DNA of 64,000 bases from Paraphaeosphaeria minitans (Eukaryota; Ascomycota; Dothideomycetes; Pleosporales; Didymosphaeriaceae): the NCBI GenBank assembly GCA_015832175.1, contig WJXW01000001.1:496001-560000 (forward strand). The letters are read 5' to 3'. Positions 10,877 through 22,852 of this stretch are shown piece by piece; the stretch's first letter is position 1, and every line of letters begins with the position of its first letter. Both the position numbers and the translations under genes were made by a program. The notes below the pieces were generated by a model. The model searched no databases, had not been told where the DNA came from, and saw only the letters and a list, made by a program, of their open reading frames with translations.

Positions 10877-11586
10877 GAGGGGCGTGGCGTACGTACATAT
10901 CAACACCCGGGACCGGCCTGCTTTGGGTACCGTATTGTCCTGTGCACTGTACTGTACTGTACTGTACTGTACTATACTGTACCTTCTCCCCCGCTCCGCC
11001 CCTTTTTTAGACTTGTTCTCTTTCTTATATCTTGTGCTTTACCACACACACACCCCCCTTTTCTTCTTCTCAATGTCGATGGATGGATGGATGGTGGGAG
11101 GACCCTTTTCCTTGTGATACCCCTTGACATAACTAATCCAAGCTCAGATCGCTGAGCTCGTTTGATACCATCCATAAAACTTTTCTCGTTTCACATTTCG
11201 GCATGGGGCGGCGGCGCAAGGCAGGGAAACATAGCGTAGCATAGCGTAGCATACATATACCCCCAGAATGCGCCGTGGCTGGCGTCTATTTGCGCTGGTG
11301 CGGGCTTCGGCTTGGCTCTTGTACCGTACGTAGTTGACAATGTATTCAAGATTAGACATGCGTTTCGGGTCTACGTTTTGACATGACGGATAGCTGTAGG
11401 TAGGGAGGTAGGTATGTAAGCCACAGTAGCAACCCGTCGAATGCGAAGCCATGCGAAGATCTCCCCCGTCTCCAACGCCGCCCTTGCTAATATCGTAGAA
11501 CCCATCGACGCAGAAACGCAGCATGGCACCGTCCCACGACGAAACCTACCAACCCCCAAAGCTCGCAACTGCGCAACAACGCCGCC
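10877..11586. other. Convergent intergenic region with microsatellites
   Basis: The region lies between the TBC gene and the minus-strand membrane-protein gene. It holds an ACTGT pentamer array (10946-10980), a short ATGG run near 11080-11092 and a GCGTAGCATA repeat near 11232-11250. No gene is seen. Confidence 0.5.
10946..10980. repeat. ACTGT pentanucleotide microsatellite
   Basis: Seven tandem ACTGT units, the sixth reading ACTAT, lie about 70 bp after the TBC stop codon. Confidence 0.95.
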
Positions 11587-12984
11587 TCAACAAGGATCGA
11601 ACCCGTACCCGTACCCGTCCCCGATACCATCCCCCCACCGCACCACCTCAAACACTCCCCTCGCCTCCTCGGGCGCCAGGCTCCCCCGGCTCGTCTTCCT
11701 GCTGTGTGGAGAAAGCGTGGGGAGACTGCCGAGGCTGCCTCTGCTCCCAGTCCGCTTGTGCTTGTGCTGGTGCTTGTGCTGGTGCGACGACCCCGACGGA
11801 CTCGAGAACGAGCCGTACGAGCGCTGCGAATGCGTGCACTTTGCCACCGGAAACGCGCCGTCCACACGGCGAAGCCAGCGCGCCGTCTCGGTGTCGTGGC
11901 TGCCTAGCGAGCCCGAGTGCGCGGCGCGGTCGTGGAGGTAGGTCGTGATGGCGGAGGCGACGTACGAGTAGAAGACCAACAAGGGGAAGAGGACGGTGGA
12001 GAGGAGCGTCTCCAGACGGGATGCTGCTTCGGTGTCGGACTCGGTGTCGATCTCCATCTCCATCTCCATCTCGGTCGCGGTCTCGGTGGGGGACTCCCGG
12101 TGCGTCGCGACGTGCACATCGTCCTCGTCTTCCAGCGCCTCCCCGGACGTAGCTCCGACGCCCGCGAGCAACGGCGTCTGCTCATCCGCCTCGACTTCCT
12201 CTTCCGCCCCGTCCTGCGCCAGCGGCGACCGTGGTCGCCGCGCACGCGCGCTGGGCGGGTTCCCCGAGCTCCAACGCCTGAAAACGCGCGTCGTGAGCTC
12301 TGCTTCGGGCGTCCGCCAGCAGTCTCGCAGATCGATGAACGACGCGTGGCGTTTCAGGCGCGGCTTACGTCCAACAGAGTGGTTGGGGCCCCCGAACGGC
12401 TGGTAGGGCGGGCCTTTGTAGGTGCCCAGGAGGTTTTCGGGGGCGGGCTGGAAGATGAGGCTGGAGTGGATTTGGAGGGGCTGGGTGGCTTCTGTGGATT
12501 CGACGGAAGTTTGTTTCTCGAGTGCCTTTTGAGAAGGCTCGGACAGGGGAGCTTGCAGGTGGTGTCCTTTGGATGGGCATGGTAGCAGCTTTGGGGGTGC
12601 TGGCATTGGTGGCGGGACGTTCACCGAGCGCGCTCCGCCGAGCTGCGGGAGCGACTGACGGGCTTCTGGCGTAGGAGGTAGGATGTGTATCTGCGGAGCT
12701 TTGGAAGGAGTCGTAGGTGTTTGCGAAGCCTCAGGGGTGGGAGGCAGGACGCTGACACGCGGGATTGGCAGCGGCATGGACGTTGGGAAAGGTTCTGCTT
12801 TCCCCGAGAAAGCTTCTACAACTGTTCCCGTGCTCTTTCTGCGTCTCGATTGGAGTCGATTGGATCTTTGATGGCGGATGTGCTCATTTGACTGGGAAAC
12901 GGTAGGTTGGGGAGGTGAGACCTCGGAGAGAAGTGTTGAGAGGCTCGAGGTGGACTCCATGTCCTCGGGAGCTGCGACTCTCAT
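11587..12984 (-). CDS. Single-span membrane protein of unknown function
   Basis: One exon gives 465 residues from the ATG at 12984. An upstream in-frame ATG at 13218 would add 78 less plausible residues, and the ATG at 12960 is also possible. The N-terminal 320 residues are Pro/Ser-rich with PPTPEA repeats (80-108). An acidic segment ends in DEQTPLL (about 267-273), and a Glu/Met/Thr tract (302-319) is encoded by a hexamer repeat. One hydrophobic helix lies at about 326-349. The tail has a His-Lys run (402-410), Ser-rich patches and a Gly/Tyr-rich end. The DEQTPLL stretch resembles AP-3 dileucine vacuolar signals. No known enzyme domain is visible. Low complexity lowers confidence, but the frame is long and uninterrupted. 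Confidence 0.6.
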   Translation of the reverse strand: MRVAAPEDMESTSSLSTLLSEVSPPQPTVSQSNEHIRHQRSNRLQSRRRKSTGTVVEAFSGKAEPFPTSMPLPIPRVSVLPPTPEASQTPTTPSKAPQIHILPPTPEARQSLPQLGGARSVNVPPPMPAPPKLLPCPSKGHHLQAPLSEPSQKALEKQTSVESTEATQPLQIHSSLIFQPAPENLLGTYKGPPYQPFGGPNHSVGRKPRLKRHASFIDLRDCWRTPEAELTTRVFRRWSSGNPPSARARRPRSPLAQDGAEEEVEADEQTPLLAGVGATSGEALEDEDDVHVATHRESPTETATEMEMEMEIDTESDTEAASRLETLLSTVLFPLLVFYSYVASAITTYLHDRAAHSGSLGSHDTETARWLRRVDGAFPVAKCTHSQRSYGSFSSPSGSSHQHKHQHKHKRTGSRGSLGSLPTLSPHSRKTSRGSLAPEEARGVFEVVRWGDGIGDGYGYGFDPC

Positions 12985-14040
12985 GGCGGTTCTATGGCTA
13001 AAGCAGTCTGGATATGCAAACGTAACGGCATGAGCGAGGTTACCGCGATACGTGTGGGGGGTACAGGCAGTCGAGTGTGGTTGCCTGGGAGTGCATTTGT
13101 GGATCGACGCTGTGACTCTGTTCGCACGCTCCGACTCAATTGATGACTCTCTACACTTTGGATGGCCAGAATTGTGTTGCGCATGATTCCGCGGGTGATG
13201 GTCTTGCACTGGGGGCATGCGGGCGCAGTAAAGATATACTCAACCGGGGCTTGTCGGCCCAGTGTGAGGCCAAGAGATAGGACAGCAACGGTGAACGTTC
13301 ACCCTGGAATGATACAGCTTGCCAAGAGAATTTTTCCGCAACGAAAGAAGCATATGTTCTCATTGACCTCATTATGCTGATGTCCGCGTCGTCCCAGCTA
13401 TCTGGGTCAGGATCGATGACGGACCACGGAGCATGTAAGGCTCTTTCGGTTACACCACATTGGCTATCGCGCGATGGTTAAACCTGGGGTGAACCTCTGG
13501 GAACAACTCAACAGAGATAGGCCATCTCGCCGCACCTATCAACGTGCCTGCTTAGTTATTGGAAGGGAGGGTTCCCACTGTGGAACTGGCCGACCGCCGT
13601 CGCCAATCCAGATTAGGGCCTCCACGTACGAAAAAGTCACATTCTTCTCCTTTTTTCGCGCCGAGTCTTGCGATGCTGAATACGCGAAACGGTGTTCGGC
13701 ACGAAAGCCAAGTAGATTTCGCCGTCATTCGATATCCTGTGTCACATCAGATACATTCCTCCCCACAACATTGACCTCGACGCACATGGCTTGACAGCCG
13801 ACGAGCGTTTGTGTCTGTAAAGCTCCGAAGTAATCCATAGCCGAAACCGACATTGCGGAATGCAAGGAGGTTGATAAAAGCTGTGCACACTACAGCTATC
13901 GATTAGTAGCAACAGTAAGACGGAAAGGAAAAAAAAAGGCTCAACATGAGACGCCTCCATAAATAGTGCATCAACATGCGTCAGCCGCAGCTGCCTTTAT
14001 CTGGAGGAGCAAAAGCGAAAGAAGAGCAAAAAGTGAAGTT
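12985..14040. other. Intergenic, no gene supported
   Basis: This covers the region upstream of the membrane-protein gene and downstream of the tRNA. Open frames are short, lack family features and are not supported by splice structure. The A-run near 14028-14032 serves as the Pol III terminator of the tRNA. Confidence 0.5.
14028..14032 (-). terminator. Pol III T-run terminator of tRNA-Glu
   Basis: Five consecutive Ts on the minus strand lie 8 nt after the 3' end of the tRNA, the usual RNA polymerase III stop signal. Confidence 0.7.
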
Positions 14041-14137
14041 TTCCGTTACCGGGAATCGAACCCGGCTCTCGTCGGAGGCTGACATTGGCTCAAGAGCTGA
14101 TGAAAGCGACGGATGCTAGCCGATACACCATAACGGA
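14041..14137 (-). tRNA. tRNA-Glu(UUC) with a 25-nt intron
   Basis: On the minus strand the acceptor strands TCCGTTA and TAACGGA pair over 7 bp. The anticodon stem is CGTCG/CGACG and the T arm is CCGGG-TTCGATT-CCCGG. The loop CTTTCA-C places UUC at positions 34-36. The intron (14076-14100) sits one base 3' of the anticodon, the canonical site for nuclear tRNA introns cut by the Sen endonuclease. The D-arm and T-arm carry the internal A and B boxes. The mature length is 72 nt without CCA. Confidence 0.92.
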
Positions 14138-16671
14138 CGTTCGTTATCTGATTGGATAGCGATTATTTTTATTGTGTAGTATATATAGAAAAAGAATACA
14201 AAGACTCCGGAGCAGCGACTTTCTAGTCTTGTGCCTTGCGGAGACGCGAAATTTACAAGTGGGGATTGTGGGTGGCGTAAGTGTTATTCGCTTACAAGCT
14301 TCGCGATCGCCCCTTCCGTTGGCTCAAGTGCTTACTATATGTTGGAACGCGGCAACGTGATTAGCGATCGAACGTCGCTCGCACATGCTGCCCATAGCGT
14401 CAGGGAGATCTAATATCAGTGAAAGGGCTACTCTACTAGCCCAATATAAAACATAGTGCGATGAACCTGCGTGTAATTGAAGATGTTGCCAATTGCTTCC
14501 AACGCATCATCTTGAAGAGAAACTAAACTCGAATTGTGCACCTGCTCAAAGTAACTCACTACGAGCCTTCTATTCGACATGTCTCCCTCGTTATTTGGTC
14601 CTTGTCCGCGGGACTCTACGAGAAGAGTGATTCGACTCTGCATTTCTATGCGAAGACAGTCCCTGATGGCTTCTCTTTACACACCTACGATCCGGCAATA
14701 AGAAAACTCGTTGATTCATAATAATCGAAAGGTGTCTGTCTGATATGTTGTATTTATTAATTTCATTTTTATTTTTTTACATGCATCAAGGCGAGCCAGT
14801 CTGATGAACAGCGCCATTCCAACCCAAACCCCAGCAGACAATACAAAAGTAGATGTGGCGTCGTCACCATACACATCCAGAGCGACATGGAGTGACCTGA
14901 GAGAAGTCGCATACAACGCGGACACGGGGCCGCATCGACACGATACCTCACGAGCCTCCCAGATTCCCATGTGCATCCACGGACATGCTTGAGAAACTGT
15001 TCCATGCGTCCCGACAGCGAAGTCTTCCGGGTTACTCCTCGCGACCTCTGCGATTTGTCAACTCTGGACGGTCAAAGATGCGCAGGAGACGGGGAGTGGA
15101 CATCCTAGCTACGTCCCTGGCTACGTTCCCAGCTTTATCGGAGGCGCAAACACACACACACACACACACATACACTGGTAGGTAATACCTCTCACTGGGA
15201 TGGAACTCCCTACATCACAAGCACACATGCAGAACCCCCATCGGCGTGGAAGACGCTATCTACAAGCATTCTAGGATATAGCCAGCACACGAAAGTCTAC
15301 CCAGACATCCCACAGTCGCGCAAAAAAAAAGGGAAATGGCACGTCCACTATACGCATTTCCTCAACGAACGTATGTCTACAGCGCCAGTGTATGTGAAGA
15401 TGGTGTAAAATATCTCGACACGCGAGGGTGTGAGCTACAGGTTTCTAGCATGTGCGGGAGACGCGGGTGCAATGCGACTGGACGCGAATTCGAGAGGCAG
15501 CGGCCTGGGGGTACCTATGATGGGCGTGGGTGTCGTTGGTCGGAGTGCGAGAATGGGGTAATCTAGGTCAGCGGGTATGATTTTCTGGAGTGTGAGAGAA
15601 CAGGGGGGAGTGGGTATGAGGTACTTTTCAGGATGGGATGGTGGGTAGGTATGAACTGGGTTTGAATGTTGGAACACGGTTGATTTTGAATAACGAAATT
15701 GAGAGGGGCGAGGATAACTCACCCATGCATGGCTGTTCGTGAGTCAAGTATTCCTGTTGCAGTTCGTTATCCCTATACGATGTCTCCTGGTTGGTGTTGG
15801 ATCGATTACGAGATGTGTACGTAGCTTAGTCCAGCGCAATGCAGGCGTCTTCAAGATCAAGGCTTGATGCGCTCAGTGGACGGGTTGGTGAGCGTGAGCA
15901 TCATGAGTCTCGTAATGTTGACACACACCGGCGTCCTCCAAAACTACGTATAGAAGAGGAGCGGCGGATCAGCAATAATAAAAAGAAGCATTACGTGTCG
16001 ACTGCACTACAGCGTATGCTTTTTTTTAGAACCATGGCAGACGTCTGAAATCACCTACGTCGAAAGCAAAGCTTGGCTTTTCTTCTGTGTTGGCAAGTCA
16101 ACACAATGGTAGCCCCCCGCACGCACGCCTCTACTTACACTTATGCAGCACCATGAGCTGTTGCCATGGCGCTGGCATGTGAAGTGGTTGACCCCGCGAT
16201 GCGCGCTGCGATCGATCGACAGGGCAACTGCCGGCAGACCTTCCTTCCCGCCCCCACACGCCTATCGACTACGACGTCCGCGGAACCAACGGAACCAGAA
16301 CGTGCAGCACCCGGCCTACGACAGAACCACCTGAGGTACATATTGCAGGACCACGAGGCAGGGTTGGCATTTCGCAGTGGCTAGAAAGGGGTTCACGCGA
16401 GGCGCAGACGCAAGGTGCAACGATTAGAATTGATCATTAAGTAGACCTCGCGAAGTCCTCGCAAGAACGCTGCAGAGCGTATATATGCGTAGGTAGCGAT
16501 TGTATGCAGCCAAATCTCCCGTTATGCCGGATATGCTGCGGAATTCCGTATGTAAACGCCAGTGTGTGCCAAACGCCCGTGAAGCAAGACAAAAGGCTGC
16601 TTGGACCAATGCGATACGATGTAATACCAATCGCTCCGCATCTGTCCCGCGTCAACATGTCAAGTGGGTAT
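14138..16671. other. Gene-poor stretch
   Basis: About 2.5 kb hold only short, unconvincing frames on both strands. It includes an AC dinucleotide microsatellite (15150-15170) and A+T-rich sequence near 14705-14785. No family is recognised in any frame. Confidence 0.5.
15150..15170. repeat. AC dinucleotide microsatellite
   Basis: An uninterrupted (AC)10 run followed by a short imperfect tail. Confidence 0.95.
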
Positions 16672-17592
16672 CTAACGTGCCTCAACAGCCTCAGCCGTGG
16701 GCGGCTGCGGGGTCGAGGGTTTGGACATGCTCTTCATCTCGGACCCTTGACCACCACTCTGCGCTCGCTTACGCGCAGTGAAGGTGAAGTGGTGGTGGCT
16801 GGCGGACTTGTCTTCCTTTGCGGCATCGGCATCGTGGTTATCGCCAAAGCGCGCGAAGATACCGCGTTTCTTCGGCTGTGGCTTCGGCTCGTCGTTCAGC
16901 CCAACGTCCTCAAAGCCTCCTTCCTCGGGCACGCCCTCGTTTGCGCTGCTGGCGGGGCGGCGTTCCTGCAACGACACCCTGGGCGGGGCCCGCGAGCGGC
17001 GCACGTCGAGCGAGCGCCGCGTGTCGAGCGACCTACGGGCATCGAGAGATTGGCGCGTCCGTGGGTCGAGACAGTCTGGGATGGGAGAGCGTGCGGAGAT
17101 GTCCTGTGCTACCATGAGTATTGTGGGCGGAGGAGGCAAGGTTGGCGCAGACGTACGAATGATCTCCGGTAGGAATCGAAGCTCTCCCGCGAGATGCTGA
17201 AGGGCTCGTTCTCATTCAAGAGACTCCTGTGGTTGGAAGAGGTGGTGGAGACATTGGACTTGGAGTGCCAGAAGGTAGGCTTCTCGGTTGGGGATGGCTG
17301 CAGCGTGTGTCAGAGCAGGCGCCACTGGAGATACAGACATGTCGCAGTCGAGATTAGGAGCGGTGGCAGTCTTACAGGCAAGTATACTCCGCTGTCATTG
17401 ATCTCTGGAAGCTGTCAGCATCGCAGGCAAGACGTTGCGAGACATGGTGCGCCCGGCGCAAGACATACCGCTCAGCTTGTATTCTGCTGGTTCTTTGATC
17501 TGGACCGGCTTGGTGGCAGTGCCGTCGGCGGGTTTGGCCTCATCGACGACCTCAACGCCCGTAGTGCGTCGGAATGGATTTCGGATAGGCAT
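16672..17592 (-). CDS. Conserved fungal protein of unknown function, four exons
   Basis: Exons 17469-17592, 17376-17404, 17157-17297 and 16672-17103 (complement) encode 241 residues, starting MPIRNPFRR. Introns are 64, 78 and 53 nt, all GT-AG and in frame; exon 2 is only 29 nt. Key stretches are IKEPAEYKLSEINDSGVYLP, PSPTEKPTFWHSKS, SFDSYRRSFDISARSPIPD and three degenerate R-x-S-L-D repeats. I recall this arrangement from hypothetical proteins of other Pezizomycotina. The product is basic, Ser-rich and probably disordered, with no membrane helix. The C-terminal part contains KKRGIFARFGD, typical of this group. Function is unknown. Confidence 0.85.
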
Positions 17593-20109
17593 GGCGCAAA
17601 CGGCAAGGGCAACGGCAAGGGCAACGGCGATGACAGAGTGCGGGAGAGGTGGGGTGGTTTCGGAGGGGCGGGTGTACACCGAGTTGTGAAAGTCGCAGTG
17701 GCTTGGGCTACGGTGGCTTGGAACTGATCTTGATGTCGGTCGTTAGGTGACGCACACCACACATGCGATTGCCGAATGAGGGCAGAGCATCGCTGCTCGG
17801 CACTCGGATGCTCCGGCCTCACTTGTTGCCCCGCCCGTCTCTTCATCGGCGAAGATGATTTTTGCTCGCTGCTGCAAACTTCTTCACGTTCCTCTCGGCT
17901 GAGTTGCTCGGACGGTGGACCGCCTTCATTGCGTCTTCAAATACCTACCGCTCTTGAAACATGGACCGCCCAGCCTCACACGTTCCTGTTGCCGGTCCCT
18001 GCATGAAACGAAAAAGTGGCGCCGCGAAAACCTTGCTCAGCCTCAGCGTCCGTTCGCACAGTGTTCTCGTACCTATGCTCCTAGGTACCTACCTACAAAT
18101 GAAGCTGTCGGGCTTCCGCGGCTGGGTGGACCGATGGCCACACCATGCTACGACGGCATGGCAGCGCGTGGCATGAAGATCCGTGGAAACGCCATTTCAA
18201 CATCACACCTGTGGCCAGATTGGCAGATATCTACCTGTTGGCGAGGGCTCGCCGCAGCATGCAAAACACGGCCTGACATCCCGCGTATGCAGTCATAGCC
18301 AAGCTCGTATACACACATGATGCTGGGATGCTGGTCGAGCCCCGGCTTGCCATGGTGGCTCTTGAGTCTTGACCACGCCTTCCTGGCTGACTGGCATTCG
18401 GCACGACGCTCCTCGATAGGACACTTCACGCTGCTTCCAGAATCTCGGATATCGCATCCTGGCAGAAAGCGTGCAGTTCACGTCTTTAGATCCCAGCTCG
18501 AAGGCATCGCTGCTGCACAACAGCTCGCTCGCCGACGCGCTGGACTTGCATGCCTACACCATTGTCTATCGCCACCGGACATGTACCAAAAACAGTGAAG
18601 TTATCCACTCCCCATCACGCTATCGCCATGCTTGTCGACAGAAGATGTCGTGTAGTACGCACATGGTTCCCATGGGCTAGAATATCGTGCACATGGCGCA
18701 TGCTGCTCTGCTGGCCAATGTTGTACGAACAAATATGGAGGCTCTGACCGACGCTCGCTTCCACCGCTCCACATACTGTGCACTTCCCGATGTTGGGATA
18801 TTTTGGCTCAGCTCGAGAAGGCTGTAAGGAGATTCCGACGAAAAACGCATATTGTTTCTATTTCTCAGGTCACATAGGTAGTATTCCCGGGTTGGTGGCA
18901 TGTACATGGGTAGTCGTCGTTCTCGGTAGCGATCTACATGGGACGAGGCTGTGACGGAGGCTTTTTCATGTCATGTTCCCGTGGAAACTGGTATAGCTGT
19001 CAGGGTAGACCCTCTGCGAAGCCCTGGCCCTGCAAAGACCTGAGACATGGCAGCCGTGTCAAGGCAATCCAGGCACACGCGAGCTCTGATGCACGATGAC
19101 TGATTCTGCGCGACCGTCGACCACGAGCTGATTGTCATCTGCCGCTTGACTATGGAATGGTCACTGACTGTGGCACTCGGAGTAGGTAGGAGCTTGTTTG
19201 TCGTTTGGATGATTGTGGCACTCGGAGCAGGTAGGAGCTTGTCTGGAGACATCTGAATCCATCGTCGACAGGCTGGCAGAGCGAGGCGTAGACTAGCGAT
19301 GGAGTGATTTGGGCATGGCTAGACTGCATACAGCTGTGGACCTCTTGGGTTCGCCAATCGATGCGATGCAATCACGTCGCTACTATTGGAAGTATGCAAC
19401 ATGTATGAGCTTGACGGGACGATCCAAGACCACGGCTCCCAGTCTGCCCCCCTTCGCGGTTGCGTGCAGGAAGCGGTGAGAGGGGTTCGGGTTGCAGTGA
19501 CACGATGCGGTGCGGCGCAAAGCAATGGGTACTTTGACGCTGTACTCCCGGCCGTCGTCTGCCGTCCAGGGCCAGCGAGGGCATCCTGCTCCAATCGCGA
19601 GCAGACTTGGATGGCGGCTCGGCGTCGCCATCCGCCAGGTACAGAGATCAGCAGAGGTAGCATTGCATTAGGTAGCCATCCAACAGATGGCGGTAGAAGG
19701 GGCACACTAGGTGCGACGAAAGGCAAGCGGCGCCATGTCAAGCAGAACAGGTGTCGACTGTGCCTGAGACTGGCCAGGTCACAAAGTGCATGCTCGTTGA
19801 GGAGCAGCCCCGCACACGGATGGATTCAAGCGGCACAGGCGAATGCCCACGGGCAGGTCACTTGCGTCACGAAGGCGCATTTCTACGAGCACGTAGACTA
19901 GTCTAGCGGAGACACAGCAGATCAGGGCACGAGAGACGTTGCGTTGCTCGGCGCGAGACACCTGCAGCGCAGGTAGGCGGTCGGCACGTCCAAAAGCCAG
20001 GAGGTTAGGCGGCGGCGGTGGGCCGCAGTGTCTCCGCGAGGTGTTGGTGGTCGCGTTTTGGATGAAGAGGCAGAACCAATCCACCAACCTCGACTTGCGA
20101 ACTGCTCTG

Positions 20110-20206
20110 GAGAGAAAAGAAAGAGGAAGCGGAAGAGCAAGAGAAAGAGGAAGAGAGAGAGCGAGAGAGAGGGAGAGAGGGAGAGAGGGAGAGGGAGAGA
20201 GAGAGG
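20110..20206. repeat. Polypurine GA/GGA-rich tract
   Basis: About 97 bp are almost pure A/G on the plus strand, made of imperfect GAGA, GGAGA and GAAGA units. Confidence 0.9.
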
Positions 20207-20900
20207 CGTCGTGCCAGCCCCGGGCCAAGCGGGTTCGTTTTGTCCTAGAGGGCAAGAGGCGCAACGTTCGCCTACAGCATGTCCAAGACAGAGAGGACGG
20301 GGGCGCTCGCTTCTGCACCGTGCAGGGCGCCACATCACCCAGAGCAAACGTCCACGGTCTCGCGATCCCCTCTTGGGTCGAGCAATAGAGTGCGATGCCT
20401 GCCGACCAACGTTTGGCATCTCGCAGATCACTTCGTCTATTTCGAGACGACTGGTGTGCCGTCCAGCTAGTGAACCCCCAGCCGCCGTGCCCGTGCCCGT
20501 GCCCGTGCGGTTCAAGGTTCGAGGCTGGCAATGGTCATGGCATCTCGCCCGGACGGCCCTCTTCTCGGAGCAGACTAGGGAGCCAGCCATGTCATGATTG
20601 CAGCAGGCTCCGTTGTTTCCTGCAGAGTGGATGCTGGTAGCCAACAACTGGTGCTGCGTAGTGCTCATTGCTCAAGCAGAACGTCTCCTGATGCCTCCCA
20701 TAAAGCAGACTCGTGCCCCATGCCCCCTCTGCCCGCCATCCAACCCCCGCCCCAGGAAACCCACCGTAGAACAGCCTCCCCAGAGCACGAGGCCGGCACG
20801 CTACCGGAAGCCATATCTTGGACCTGTCTACACATGCTGCTCTGAATCACAGCCTGTGCCACCCGTCCCCTCGCTCCCTCGCTCGCCCTCACACTCGCTA

Positions 20901-20927
20901 CCTCCACCTCCACCTCCACCTCCACCT
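20901..20927. repeat. CCTCCA hexamer microsatellite
   Basis: Four and a half tandem CCTCCA units lie in a CT-rich leader, followed by CTCGCT-type units near 20930-20950. Confidence 0.9.
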
Positions 20928-21373
20928 TCGCTCACTCGCTCGCTCGCCCTCCCTCATCGCCTTGCTGGCACTGCAACGCCAACCTGCACTCGTCCCTCGC
21001 TGCTCCATCTTTGTGGACCTCCCATTGTCAAATCACCCGGTTACTGCTGGTCGTCATCCTAGCTTCCTGTTCAAGACACCCGGCAACCACTCCAGCGGCA
21101 CATGCCCCCGAGATTCATCAGTCCTTACCCACCCTCGCCCATCGTGCGTCTACTGCTGCCGGGCAGCTCACTAGATATCACTTCTCCAGCCCTGCTGCTA
21201 ATCTTTAATACCCCTCGTCTCCCCACCTGCCACCCCTCCCTGACGTCGGTCCTGTTTGGCCTGCGGAACTGATCCGGCTTGCGCCTTCCTACATTCTTCG
21301 TCTCCAACCCACCACCCCGCCCGTCACTACTGCTTCGAACCCTGGAGCCTAATCCGCCTTTACCTCCGCAACC

Positions 21374-22852
21374 ATGGGCAAAGACTTCTTCAACGGCTGG
21401 GAGCTATGGCAGAAGATGACTTTCGTACGTTGACTAGCGCATTGGACCTTGACTATTTACTAACGCGCCGTTAGGTTCTCGCCTGTGGCATTGTATGACT
21501 CGCCCCCGATGCTCTCTTGTCGACCTTGCTGACTCTTTCAGGTTGTGACCGTCTTCATAGGTCTTCTCAAACTGCAATATGATCGCTATCGCATCAAAAA
21601 GTACACTGCGGTCGAGAAGGGCAAACAGGCCGCACCAACGCCCGAGATGCTGGAAGCACAGCGCGAAGAGACCAAAGACGATGTGCCCTTTGGCATCCGC
21701 GCCATCGAGAGCGGTATCGAAATTGACGGTGTTTGGATCTCCCGCAGCAACACGCCCATTGGTAGCAGCCGCTCATCCATGACCGACTTCAAGCAGCCGC
21801 GCAGCTACAACAGCTCCCAGCCTGAGCTTCCGCAAGCGCTGCTCTCGAGCAACTCTAGTTCCAAGGCACCCAGCTCCTTCGACATGGCTGTCGGCGCCGA
21901 ACGTGTACCGACGAATGAGTCTCGCTCGACTTCACCCGGTCGCGGTCGGCCACCAGTCTCCATGAACAGATACAGTCAGCATGTTACTAGGACCTTGAAC
22001 GCACTCGAGGGAGGACCTTCTTCTGGACCCTCTTCTTGTGAGTCTCAACCTCGGCGGCCCTACTCTGCGTCAGTTCTCACGCATTTGCCAGCGCGCCGCG
22101 AACCTATCAGTGACCAGCCCAGCTCGGGCAGCTCCCACGAGAACTCTGGCAAGTCGAGCCGCCGGACGAGCGACGAATCCGAATACCCTGACGGCCGGCC
22201 ATACGAACCCGCATACATCAACCCCAAGCAGCATTCGCACTACATGCCCGTTGACCCGCGCACTGATCTGGATCTGCTTCAAAGCCACCGCATGTCTCAC
22301 GTTGCCGAGACTGGACAGCTTACCCCACGGCCACGAGTCAGACCAGGTAATAGCGGCGAATGGGCCAGCATCGCCGACACCCCGAAGCTCCCCGAGGAAA
22401 TTGGAACGGTCAATGGTGTTGATTATTTTGTGCCGCAACAGAAGTCTCAGTCGCCAGCTCCAGCTCAGGCTGTTACCCCCAAAAACGTGTCGCCAGCCAC
22501 GGAGAGCCCTTCCGCCAATCAAGCCAAGCAAGCCGTTCCTCTACTTGAAAGCTATGCACCACGGCCCTTCTACCTCCCTGATGTCTATCAGCCCAAAGGC
22601 CCACAGCACCAGTTCTCGTACGATGAGATGCCGATCCAGGTGAACACTTCGCAGAATGAACAACGCGATGCCAACGGCCAGGTCCTCCGCAAGGTCAACT
22701 CCGGCTTTGAGATTCTCCGACCGGGGACGCTACCAACCCCAGAGGAAGAACAGCCTGCGCCTGTTGAAAAACGCCAGTCGAAGCGCCTTCAAAAGAAGCG
22801 ACGAACCTCTAGCACAGGTTCAAGAACCTCTCACTTTGTCGAGCAAGTCTAG
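21374..22852 (+). CDS. N-terminally anchored fungal protein of unknown function
   Basis: Exons 21374-21424, 21475-21492 and 21542-22852 encode 459 residues. The first ATG lies in ACCATGG context. The second exon is only 18 nt and encodes VLACGI, which completes a single N-terminal membrane helix (about residues 14-32, MTFVLACGIVVTVFIGLL). After the helix comes a basic, coiled-coil-like segment, then a conserved patch VPFGIRAIESGIEIDGVWISRSNTP (about 58-82). The rest is Ser/Pro-rich and probably disordered, ending in a Lys/Arg-rich tail. The pattern matches a hypothetical family of Pezizomycotina whose function I do not know. Both introns (50 and 49 nt) have good donors and acceptors. Confidence 0.85.

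Larger units (their letters stand above)
17593..21373. other. Gene-poor stretch with purine and pyrimidine tracts
   Basis: Almost 3.8 kb carry no supported gene. Long frames at 19779-20668 on the minus strand and 19939-20597 on the plus strand are produced by low-complexity GA/CT sequence. The 3' end (20800-21370) is strongly CT-rich and is the likely promoter and 5' leader of the gene at 21374. Confidence 0.5.

Noticed and set aside
16504..17172. 222-codon plus-strand frame
   Set aside because: It is antisense to the well-supported four-exon gene at 16672-17592 and owes its length to that gene's composition.
19779..20668. Long minus- and plus-strand frames around the purine tract
   Set aside because: They are produced by GA/CT low-complexity sequence, translating to Ser/Leu/Pro or Arg/Glu runs, with no conserved part.
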